Source: Bacteroidia bacterium
GTDB taxonomy: Bacteria > Bacteroidota > Bacteroidia > Bacteroidales > Azobacteroidaceae
Direction of reading: 5' to 3'
Assembly (NCBI GenBank): GCA_025996815.1
Contig: BNTT01000005.1
Location: forward strand, 1-48,912
DNA: 48,912 nt
Made by a program: the position numbers and the translations under genes. How positions within the stretch are numbered: position 1 is the first letter of the stretch; every line of letters starts with the position of its first letter. This document shows, one piece after another, positions 42,130 through 48,912 of this stretch. The notes under the pieces were generated by a model. It searched no databases and was not told the origin of the DNA. It saw only the letters and a list, made by a program, of their open reading frames with translations.

Positions 42130-44052
42130 TCAACCAAGTTTCGCCCATTCCTCCATCGCCGCATCCAATTGTTTTTGCTTGTCGGCGTGCTGCCAGAGCA
42201 AATTGGTGTTGGTGGCTCCCTCCGGGGTGCTCAGGGTGGCTTCCATGCTTTTGAGTTCTTTTTCTAATGTCTCGATTTTCTTTTCAATGTCGGCGATGGA
42301 TTTTTCCACGCGCTTTTGCTGCTTTTGTTGGTCTTTGCGCTGCTCGTAAGACGGGTTAGGGGTGGAGGGTGAAGGGTTGAGGGTAGGGGGTGCAGCACCT
42401 TTTACCTTTGACCCTTCACCTTTTACCATAGGGGTTGCCACAAACTCTCCATTGTTTTTTCGCAGAAATTCGTAGATGCCGCCGAGGTGTTCGCGCACTC
42501 GCTGGTTGCCAAATTCATAGACTTTATCGACCAAGCCGTCTAAGAAATCGCGGTCGTGGGATACCACAATCACGGTGCCGTCGAAGGCTTTGATGGCTTC
42601 TTTGAGCACGTCTTTTGTGCGCATATCCAAGTGGTTGGTTGGCTCATCGAGGATTAACAGATTTACCGGTTCGAGGAGGAGTTTTATCATCGCCAGGCGG
42701 GTGCGCTCGCCGCCGCTCAGCACGGCTACTTTCTTGTCGCTCGCCTCGCCGCCGAACATAAATGCGCCCAATATGTCGCGGATTTTCGTGCGGATGTCGC
42801 CCACCGCCACGTTGTCGATGGTTTGAAACACGGTCAGTTTTTCGTCCATCAAGTCGGCTTGATTTTGGGCGAAATAGCCGATTTTTACGTTGTGACCCAG
42901 TTCCAATTTGCCCTCAAACGGGATTTGCGACATGATGCACTTCACGAGCGTGGATTTTCCCTCGCCGTTTTTGCCCACAAACGCCACCTTGTCGCCGCGA
43001 TTGAGGGTGAAAGTGGCATTTTCAAAAATCAGGTGGTCGCCATAACGCTTGGCAACGTTTTCCATAACGACCGGATAACTGCCTGAGCGCGGTGCAGGCG
43101 GGAATTTCAGCCGCAAGGCTGCCGTGTCTTCTTCGTCCACCTCCAGCCGGTCGAGTTTCGCCAACTGCTTGATGCGGCTTTGCACCTGCACCGATTTGGA
43201 TGCCTTGTAGCGGAAGCGTTCTATAAAGTCCTCTGTATCTTCGATTTGCTTGCGCTGATTTTCATACGCGCGTTGCTGCTGTTCGCGGCGTTCCTTGCGC
43301 AGTTCCACGTATTTGGAATAATTGACGCGGTAGTCGTAGATTTTGCCCAGCGAAATCTCGACCGTGCGCTGGGTCACATTGTCGATAAACGCCCTGTCGT
43401 GCGACACGAGCAGCACGGCGTTGGCTTGGGTGGACAGGAAATTTTCCAGCCATTGGATAGATTCGATGTCCAAATGGTTCGTAGGCTCGTCCAAAAGCAG
43501 GATGTCGGGCTTTTGCAACAGGATTTTCGCCAGCTCGATACGCATCCGCCAGCCGCCGCTAAATTCGCCCGTCGGTCGCTCAAAATCGGCGCGTGTGAAG
43601 CCCAGCCCCAGCAGCGTTTTTTCGATGTCTGCCTGCCGATTGTCCGCGCCCTCCATCGCGAGGCGTTCGCTGAGGTGGGTGATGTCTTCAATCAATTTTT
43701 GGTACGAATCGGCTTCGTAGTCCAGCCGTTCCGTCAATTCGGCGTTCAACTTGTCTAACTGCGCCTCCATTTTGATGATATTTTCAAACGCCAAACCGGC
43801 TTCGTCGCGCACGGTGCGATGGTTGGATAGTTGCATCGTCTGCGGCAGATAGCCAACAGTCGCCGTCTTGGGAATGGAAACGCGCCCTTCGGTAGGCTCC
43901 TGCCTGCCCGCAAATATCTTAAGGAGCGTGCTCTTGCCCGCCCCATTCTTGCCCACCAGCGCGATACGGTCTTTCTTATCCACCACAAACCCAATGTGGT
44001 CTAAAAGCGTAAATCCGCCGAATGCCACTGTTAAATTGTCTACTGAATACAA
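42130..44052 (-). CDS. ABC-F family ATPase with in-frame repeat insertion
   Basis: A 640-residue cytoplasmic protein with two ABC domains and no membrane segments, as in ribosome-associated ABC-F factors. Domain 1: GKNGAGKSTLLKIFAG (near residue 37), FSGGWRMRIELAKILL, LLLDEPTNHLDIESI. The inter-domain linker with RKERREQQQRAYENQRKQIE follows. Domain 2: GKNGEGKSTLVKC, LSGGERTRLAMIKLLL, LILDEPTNHLDMRT. The C-terminal coiled coil (YEQRKDQQKQQKRVEKSIAD) is Uup-like. Between domain 2 and the coiled coil, residues about 543-567 (VKGEGSKVKGAAPP, TLNPSPSTPNPS) are encoded by AAGGTGAAGGGT-type repeats. Confidence 0.93.
   Translation of the reverse strand: MYSVDNLTVAFGGFTLLDHIGFVVDKKDRIALVGKNGAGKSTLLKIFAGRQEPTEGRVSIPKTATVGYLPQTMQLSNHRTVRDEAGLAFENIIKMEAQLDKLNAELTERLDYEADSYQKLIEDITHLSERLAMEGADNRQADIEKTLLGLGFTRADFERPTGEFSGGWRMRIELAKILLQKPDILLLDEPTNHLDIESIQWLENFLSTQANAVLLVSHDRAFIDNVTQRTVEISLGKIYDYRVNYSKYVELRKERREQQQRAYENQRKQIEDTEDFIERFRYKASKSVQVQSRIKQLAKLDRLEVDEEDTAALRLKFPPAPRSGSYPVVMENVAKRYGDHLIFENATFTLNRGDKVAFVGKNGEGKSTLVKCIMSQIPFEGKLELGHNVKIGYFAQNQADLMDEKLTVFQTIDNVAVGDIRTKIRDILGAFMFGGEASDKKVAVLSGGERTRLAMIKLLLEPVNLLILDEPTNHLDMRTKDVLKEAIKAFDGTVIVVSHDRDFLDGLVDKVYEFGNQRVREHLGGIYEFLRKNNGEFVATPMVKGEGSKVKGAAPPTLNPSPSTPNPSYEQRKDQQKQQKRVEKSIADIEKKIETLEKELKSMEATLSTPEGATNTNLLWQHADKQKQLDAAMEEWAKLG
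42352..42427. repeat. Nested G/C-rich palindrome inside the ABC-F gene
   Basis: Outer arms GGTGAAGGGT (42368-42377) / ACCCTTCACC (42411-42420) enclose GGTGC-A-GCACC at 42389-42399. The units are the same type as those flanking the four-helix-bundle gene at 19731-19787 and 20184-20209. Confidence 0.85.
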
Positions 44053-44087
44053 ATTAATTAAAAATTAAGAATTAAAAATTATGGGTG

Positions 44088-44095
44088 CAAAGGTA
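44088..44095 (-). promoter_or_regulatory. -7 promoter box of the ABC-F gene
   Basis: TACCTTTG on the minus strand, 36 bp before the ATG at 44052. The leader contains AATTAAAAATTAAGAATTAA-type repeats. Confidence 0.6.
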
Positions 44096-44138
44096 CGATA
44101 ATAATTGTTAAGGTGCAAGACTAATTATCTTGTAATGC

Positions 44139-44162
44139 AAAAAACGAGGACTTTCATCCCCG
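44139..44162 (-). terminator. tracrRNA terminator hairpin
   Basis: Minus-strand stem CGGGGA (44162-44157) / TCCTCG (44150-44145) with one G-U pair and a 6-nt loop, followed by six T (44144-44139). Confidence 0.8.
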
Positions 44163-44218
44163 CTTTCAATGTTTTCACAACGGAATAATCCTTATTGTGA
44201 ATTGCTTCAAAATTTGTC
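44139..44218 (-). ncRNA. tracrRNA of the type II-C CRISPR-Cas9 system
   Basis: A complete tracrRNA gene can be read antisense to and upstream of cas9. From a TACCTTTG promoter (44222-44229) the RNA begins AGGACAAATTTTGAAGCAAT and TCACAA; this anti-repeat is complementary to a repeat of form TTGTGAATTGCTTCAAAATT, matching the GTTGTGA-TTGCTTTCAAA start of known Bacteroidota II-C repeats. A nexus hairpin follows (CACAA ... AAGGATTATTCCG ... TTGTG), then AAAACATTGAAAG and the terminator hairpin CGGGGA/TCCTCG with T6. The length of about 80 nt is normal. Confidence 0.85.
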
Positions 44219-44221
44219 CTG

Positions 44222-44229
44222 CAAAGGTA
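44222..44229 (-). promoter_or_regulatory. -7 promoter box of the tracrRNA
   Basis: TACCTTTG on the minus strand; predicted start of transcription about 44217. Confidence 0.7.
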
Positions 44230-44238
44230 GGCATTATT

Positions 44239-44269
44239 TTTGGATATTGCAAATAAATTCTTACATTTG
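44239..44269 (+). promoter_or_regulatory. cas9 promoter, -33 TTTG and -7 TACATTTG
   Basis: TTTG at 44239-44242, 19-bp spacer, TACATTTG at 44262-44269. It is back to back with the tracrRNA promoter, only 10 bp separating the elements. The leader to ATG 44294 would be about 20 nt. Confidence 0.6.
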
Positions 44270-44293
44270 CGAAAAAATTTGAAAAAAAACAGT

Positions 44294-47200
44294 ATGAAAA
44301 AGATTTTGGGGTTGGATTTGGGGACAAATAGTATTGGGTGGGCACTTGTGGATAATGATGCTCAAGCAATATTGGGTATGGGAAGTCGGATTATTCCGAT
44401 GAGTCAAGATATTTTAGGAAATTTCGATGTTGGAAATTCCGTTTCTCAAACGGCGGAACGCACTGGTTATCGCGGAACTCGCAGATTGCGTGAACGATTT
44501 TTATTGCGCCGTGAGCGTTTGCACAGAATATTGAATCTCTTAGGATTTTTGCCCAAACATTATACGGCACAAATTGACTTTGACAAGCGATTGGGGCAAT
44601 TTTTGGACGAAAAAGAGCCAAAATTAGCGTGGAAAAAGAATGACGAAGAAAAGTTTGAGTTTATTTTCCAAAAATCGTTCAACGAAATGGTTGATGATTT
44701 TAAGGCATACGGACAAGAAATAAAAATTCCTTACGATTGGACAATTTATTATCTTCGTAAAAGAGCAGTAACGCATAAAATTACAAAGGAAGAATTGGCG
44801 TGGATAATTTTGAATTTCAATCAAAAACGCGGTTATTATCAGTTGCGCGGCGAAGAAGAAGAAGAAAATTCAAACAGATTGGTTGAATTTCATTCGTTGA
44901 AAATTGTTGAAGTTGTGGCAGATGAAAAACCTAACAACAAAGGCGATTTGTGGTATTCGCTTCATTTGGAAAATGGTTGGATTTATCGGCGTTCCAGCAA
45001 AACACCCTTGTTTGATTGGAAAGATAAAGTGCGCGATTTTATCGTTACTACGGATTTGAACGATGACGGAACTGTAAAAACAGATAAAGAAGGAACTGAA
45101 AAACGCTCATTTCGAGCACCGAGTGAAGATGATTGGACTTTAGTAAAAAAGAAAACCGAAGCGGATATTGATAAATCGGGCAGAACAGTTGGCACTTATA
45201 TTTATGATGCATTATTAAAAAATCCATGGCAGAAGATACGGGGCAAGTTAGTTCGTACTATTGAGCGTAAATTTTATAAAGTCGAATTGGAGGCTATTCT
45301 CAAAAAGCAAATTGAGTTACAGCCCGAATTGTTTACCGAAGATTTGTATAACGATTGCATTCGGGAATTGTATCGCAATAATGAGGCACACCAACTTGTT
45401 TTGAGCAAGCGAGATTTTGTTCATTTGTTTGTCAATGATATTATCTTTTATCAGCGACCATTGCGCAGTCAAAAATCAACTATCAGTGATTGTACGCTTG
45501 AATTTAGAAAATACAAAGACAAAGAAGGTAGTGAAATAAAAGAGTATTTGAAAGCCGTTCCAAAATCAAATCCGCATTATCAAGAATTTCGTTTATGGCA
45601 ATGGTTGTTTAATTTGAAAATTTATACAAGAGATGATGACAAAGATGTTACGGCAGAGTTTATTTCGAGTAATGAAGATAAAGTGAAACTGTTTGATTTT
45701 CTGAATGATAGAAAGGAAATTGAACAAAAAGCCTTGCTTAAGTATTTCAAACTATCGGATAAATCCTATCGTTGGAATTATGTTGAAGATAAAAAATATC
45801 CTTGCAACGAAACCAAAACAATGATTTCAACACGATTAGCAAAAGTTGAGAATGTTCCTGCCGATTTCTTAACGTCAGAAATTGAACAAAATCTTTGGCA
45901 TATTATCTATTCGGTAACAGATAAAAACGAGTTTGAAAAGGCATTGAAAACTTTTGCCGAAAAACACAAATTAGATGTTAATTCTTTTGTGGAAAATTTC
46001 AAAAAATTTCCGCCGTTCAAAAGTGAATATGGGGCATATTCCGAAAAGGCAATTAAAAAATTGTTGCCGTTGATGCGTTTGGGAAAAGATTGGAATTGGG
46101 GAATTATTGACGAGAAAACCAAAAACAGAATTGATAAAATTCTTACAGGGGAATATGATGAAACTATCAAAAATCGTGTGCGCGAAAAAGCAATAAACTT
46201 GACCAATGAAACTGACTTTCAAGGTTTGCAGTTGTGGTTGGCTCAATACATTGTTTATGACCGTCATTCAGAAGCCAATACGACAGATAAATGGAATTCA
46301 GTTGCCGATTTGGAAAAATATCTGGAAGATTTCAAACAACATTCGTTGCGCAATCCTATTGTAGAACAAGTGATTACGGAAACGCTCCGTGTGGTGCGTG
46401 ATATTTGGAAAAAATACGGCGATTTGTCGGAAATTCATATTGAACTCGGTCGCGAAATGAAAAATACGGCAGAGGATAGAAAAAAGATTACCAATCAAGT
46501 TTCCGAAAACGAAAACACAAATCTTCGTATTAAGGCTTTGATAATGGAATTGAAGGATAGTTCCGATGTTGAAAATGTCCGTCCGTATTCGCCTGTTCAG
46601 CAAGAAATTTTGAAAATTTATGAGGATGGTGTGATAAATTCAAACATTGAAATTCCCGAAGATATTTTGAAAATCAGTAAAACGGCTCAACCTTCAAAGG
46701 CGGAATTGCAACGCTATAAATTATGGTTGGAACAAAAATACAGTTCGCCTTACACCGGACAGATGATTCCGCTTGGAAAATTATTTACAGATGAATACCA
46801 AATAGAACATATTATCCCCAAAAGTCGGTATTTTGATGATAGTTTGAACAATAAAGTCATTTGCGAAACGGCTGTGAATCAGTTGAAAGACAAACAACTT
46901 GGACTTGAATTTATCAAAAACCACCACGGAGAGAAAGTAGAATGTGGAATGGGAAAAGTGGTTGAAATTTTTTCGGAAGAAGCCTATCAAATCTTTGTAA
47001 AAGAGCATTACGCTCAAAATCGTTCAAAAAAGAATCATCTTTTATTGGAAGATATTCCCGATAAGATGATTGAACGGCAAATGAATGATACCCGTTATAT
47101 CAGTAAATTTATTTCTGCGATGCTTTCAAATATTGTTCGAGAAAATAAAAACGATGATGGCATAAATTCTAAAAATCTTATCTCTTGCAACGGCAAAATT

Positions 47201-48628
47201 ACGACCGCATTAAAACAGGATTGGGGTCTGAATGATATTTGGAACGATTTGATTTTACCCCGTTTTGAGCGAATGAATGACCTAACAAATTCAACCGCAT
47301 TTACGGCTTGGAATGAGCAATATCAAAAGTTTTTGCCAACCATTCCGCTGGAATTATCCAAAGGATTTCAAAAGAAACGCATTGACCACCGCCACCACGC
47401 GATGGATGCGATTGTAATTGCTTGTGCCACACGCGACCATGTAAATTTGTTGAATAATCAATCGGCAAAATCAGATGCTTCAAGATATGATTTACAGAAT
47501 AAATTGCGACACAAAGAAAAATGGATTGGCAATGACGGAAAAGGAAGAGATAAATTTACAGAGTTCAAAAAGCCTTGGAACAATTTTACTGTGGATGCCC
47601 GAAACGCATTGGAAAAGATTGTAATTAGCTTTAAACAAAACCTGCGCGTTATCAATAAAGCAACCAATAGATATGAAAAATTCAAAGATGGTAAAAAAAC
47701 GGAAGTCAAGCAGGAAGGAGTAAATTGGGCTATTCGTAAACCGTTGCACAAAGAAACAGTGTATGCCAAAGTGTCGCTTCGCAAAATCAAAACAGTTCGA
47801 TTAAGCGAAGCTTTAAAAGATTGGAAAATGATTGTAGATAAGGTTTTAAAAGAAGAAATTAAGCGATTGATTACGCAGTATGGCAGTTTCAATCCCGATG
47901 CCATTAACAAATATTTTAAAGACAGACAATACAAATTTCAAGAGGTAGATATTTCAAAAGTTGAGGTGTATTATTTTGAAAATGGTAATGCTGCTACACG
48001 CAAGCCCCTTGACACTTCTTTCGATGAAAAAACAATTAAAAACGCTATTACTGATACCGGCATTCAAAAAATACTGCTTAACCATTTGGGTGCCAAAGGT
48101 AATAATCCCGATATTGCATTTTCGCCGGAAGGAATTGAGGAAATGAATAAAAATATTGTTCAACTCAATGGAGGCAGACCGCATCAACCCATTTATAAAG
48201 TTCGTGTTTATGAAACAATCGGCAATAAATTTCAAGTTGGGCAAACGGGCAATAAGAAAGACAAATATGTGGAAGCAGCAAAAGGGACAAATTTATTTTT
48301 TGCCATTTATGCAGATGAAAATGGCAATCGCTCGTATGAAACGATTCCTTTAAACATTGTTGTAGAACGATTGAAACAAGGTTTAAATGCAGTTCCCGAA
48401 AAGAACGAAAAAGGTCATAATCTGTTGTTCCATTTGTCGCCCAATGATTTGGTGTATGTGCCGACAGAGGATGAAATTGCAGAAAAAAATATTATTAGTA
48501 TTGATAATGTTACGAAAGAGAGAATTTATAAAATGGTAAGTTGTACAGGTGTAGAATGTCACTTTGCAAGGTATTCCCATCCAACGGCAATTGCAACCCC
48601 ACCGGCATCCGATTACTTCCGCAAGTGA
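44294..48628 (+). CDS. cas9: CRISPR-associated endonuclease Cas9, type II-C; C-terminus replaced by chimeric sequence
   Basis: RNA-guided DNA endonuclease, 1444 codons from MKKILGLDLGTNSIGWALVD; an upstream in-frame ATG (44240) precedes the promoter and is rejected. RuvC-I has Asp8; the Arg-rich bridge helix is RGTRRLRERFLLRRERLHRI (about 58-77); RuvC-II IHIELGREMKN has Glu717; HNH TDEYQIEHIIPKSRYFDDSL has His839; RuvC-III DHRHHAMDAIVIACATRDH has Asp1038. Genuine Cas9 sequence reaches TGVECHF near residue 1423 (about 48565). The last 20 or so residues come from reversed cas1 DNA, so about 50-70 native C-terminal residues of the PAM-interacting end are missing. Confidence 0.95.
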   Translation: MKKILGLDLGTNSIGWALVDNDAQAILGMGSRIIPMSQDILGNFDVGNSVSQTAERTGYRGTRRLRERFLLRRERLHRILNLLGFLPKHYTAQIDFDKRLGQFLDEKEPKLAWKKNDEEKFEFIFQKSFNEMVDDFKAYGQEIKIPYDWTIYYLRKRAVTHKITKEELAWIILNFNQKRGYYQLRGEEEEENSNRLVEFHSLKIVEVVADEKPNNKGDLWYSLHLENGWIYRRSSKTPLFDWKDKVRDFIVTTDLNDDGTVKTDKEGTEKRSFRAPSEDDWTLVKKKTEADIDKSGRTVGTYIYDALLKNPWQKIRGKLVRTIERKFYKVELEAILKKQIELQPELFTEDLYNDCIRELYRNNEAHQLVLSKRDFVHLFVNDIIFYQRPLRSQKSTISDCTLEFRKYKDKEGSEIKEYLKAVPKSNPHYQEFRLWQWLFNLKIYTRDDDKDVTAEFISSNEDKVKLFDFLNDRKEIEQKALLKYFKLSDKSYRWNYVEDKKYPCNETKTMISTRLAKVENVPADFLTSEIEQNLWHIIYSVTDKNEFEKALKTFAEKHKLDVNSFVENFKKFPPFKSEYGAYSEKAIKKLLPLMRLGKDWNWGIIDEKTKNRIDKILTGEYDETIKNRVREKAINLTNETDFQGLQLWLAQYIVYDRHSEANTTDKWNSVADLEKYLEDFKQHSLRNPIVEQVITETLRVVRDIWKKYGDLSEIHIELGREMKNTAEDRKKITNQVSENENTNLRIKALIMELKDSSDVENVRPYSPVQQEILKIYEDGVINSNIEIPEDILKISKTAQPSKAELQRYKLWLEQKYSSPYTGQMIPLGKLFTDEYQIEHIIPKSRYFDDSLNNKVICETAVNQLKDKQLGLEFIKNHHGEKVECGMGKVVEIFSEEAYQIFVKEHYAQNRSKKNHLLLEDIPDKMIERQMNDTRYISKFISAMLSNIVRENKNDDGINSKNLISCNGKITTALKQDWGLNDIWNDLILPRFERMNDLTNSTAFTAWNEQYQKFLPTIPLELSKGFQKKRIDHRHHAMDAIVIACATRDHVNLLNNQSAKSDASRYDLQNKLRHKEKWIGNDGKGRDKFTEFKKPWNNFTVDARNALEKIVISFKQNLRVINKATNRYEKFKDGKKTEVKQEGVNWAIRKPLHKETVYAKVSLRKIKTVRLSEALKDWKMIVDKVLKEEIKRLITQYGSFNPDAINKYFKDRQYKFQEVDISKVEVYYFENGNAATRKPLDTSFDEKTIKNAITDTGIQKILLNHLGAKGNNPDIAFSPEGIEEMNKNIVQLNGGRPHQPIYKVRVYETIGNKFQVGQTGNKKDKYVEAAKGTNLFFAIYADENGNRSYETIPLNIVVERLKQGLNAVPEKNEKGHNLLFHLSPNDLVYVPTEDEIAEKNIISIDNVTKERIYKMVSCTGVECHFARYSHPTAIATPPASDYFRK

Positions 48629-48722
48629 TTACAGCACAGTTATTTGCCAACAATTCCTCGAGCAATCCATGCGTAATAGTCAGCTGCTTATTATCCAAAA
48701 TCACAACGCCAATATCCTCAAT
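48566..48722 (-). pseudogene. cas1: Reversed internal fragment of cas1
   Basis: On the minus strand this reads IEDIGVVILDNKQLTITHGL, LEELLANNCAVITCGSNRMP, VGLQLPLDGNTLQS, the N-terminal domain of a type II Cas1 integrase, with no start and no end. It is fused to the 3' end of cas9 at about 48561-48570 (shared bases ACTTTGCAA), and its other end meets forward cas1 at 48719-48722. Confidence 0.85.
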
Positions 48723-48912
48723 TGGTCATCAAATTGCCGGAAGTTGAGAAGAATGATTCTTTGCCTGAATCATTTAAGGAGGGCAGTGTGCACACTATTC
48801 CGATTGAGGATATTGGCGTTGTGATTTTGGATAATAAGCAGCTGACTATTACGCATGGATTGCTCGAGGAATTGTTGGCAAATAACTGTGCTGTAATCAC
48901 TTGCGGAAGTAA
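48613..48912. repeat. Perfect 110-bp inverted repeat at the right window end
   Basis: Arm 48613-48722 is the exact reverse complement of arm 48803-48912, separated by 80 bp, and the right arm ends exactly at the last base. Both arms are cas1 sequence. This is what a fold-back amplification or assembly chimera leaves at a contig end. Confidence 0.95.
48719..48912 (+). CDS. cas1: cas1, N-terminal fragment, cut by window end
   Basis: Forward frame QLVIKLPEVEKNDSLPESFK, EGSVHTIPIEDIGVVILDNK, QLTITHGLLEELLANNCAVI, TCGS. It fits the N-terminal beta-rich domain of type II Cas1 from about residue 18 onward; the first residues are missing at the chimeric junction. Cas1 with Cas2 inserts new spacers. 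Together with the reversed fragment, about 85 consecutive residues of this Cas1 can be rebuilt. It implies the native order cas9-cas1 on the same strand. Confidence 0.85.

Noticed and set aside
44100..44293. A CRISPR array next to cas9
   Set aside because: Only one repeat-like segment exists and it reads as the tracrRNA anti-repeat; no second copy or spacer is found in the window.
44240..44293. An 18-residue N-terminal extension of Cas9
   Set aside because: It would start upstream of the predicted transcription start, and all relatives begin at the RuvC-I motif.
48541..48747. Small plus-strand open frames at the right end
   Set aside because: They are antisense translations of the reversed cas1 fragment.

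Overview
The window looks like one metagenomic or single-cell contig from an uncultured member of the Bacteroidota, most likely order Bacteroidales. The evidence is consistent: about twenty promoters carry the Bacteroidota -7 box TAnnTTTG (usually TACCTTTG); a secreted protease has a type IX secretion (T9SS) C-terminal sorting domain; there is a BtuB/BtuG-type cobalamin locus; the order rpmB-rpmG-DUF4295 is typical; and the Cas9 is a long type II-C form. The left edge cuts an IS1182-family transposase. The right edge is a perfect 110-bp inverted repeat made of cas1 sequence, which looks like a fold-back chimera at a contig end.

Layout. 1-3300: IS1182 transposase, a probable small RNA, and two surface lipoproteins (one with an FN3-like domain, one with BIG2 plus formylglycine-generating-enzyme-like domains). 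3500-11440 (+): pyk, O-methyltransferase, a carboxypeptidase-regulatory-domain protein, M28 glutaminyl-cyclase-like lipoprotein, lpdA, FkbM methyltransferase and lptB. 11430-15090 (-): a tight operon yajC / small membrane protein / coaE / panD / DUF2156 / GNAT, and a separate PIN toxin-antitoxin pair. 15267-23340 (+): secA, then an aromatic amino acid group (aminotransferase, DAHP synthase-chorismate mutase, prephenate dehydrogenase) interrupted by a four-helix-bundle gene and a YhcG nuclease gene. 23400-27700: TPM-domain protein, rpmB-rpmG-DUF4295 (-), AAA-ATPase/PD-(D/E)XK protein. 27650-34570: S9 peptidase (-), T9SS serine endopeptidase with an outer-membrane barrel protein (+), MFS transporter (-). 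34640-37970: cobalamin riboswitch, btuB, btuG-like. 37956-41680: solitary hisF (-), solitary atpG, cysE, AlkZ-like protein. 41550-44050 (-): truncated ORF6N gene and an ABC-F ATPase. 44139-48912: type II-C CRISPR locus with a divergent tracrRNA, cas9 and scrambled cas1.

The most unusual theme is that several unrelated short palindromic or tandem repeat families sit inside conserved genes without breaking the reading frame. They are found in lpdA, the DUF2156 gene, yhcG (four copies), btuB, atpG and the ABC-F gene, and near the C-terminal ends of two more genes. Related copies lie between genes. This resembles the in-frame palindromic elements known from Rickettsia, but with different sequences. 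The second notable system is the CRISPR end: a complete tracrRNA gene can be read antisense and upstream of cas9, with promoter, anti-repeat, nexus hairpin and terminator, although no array lies in the window.
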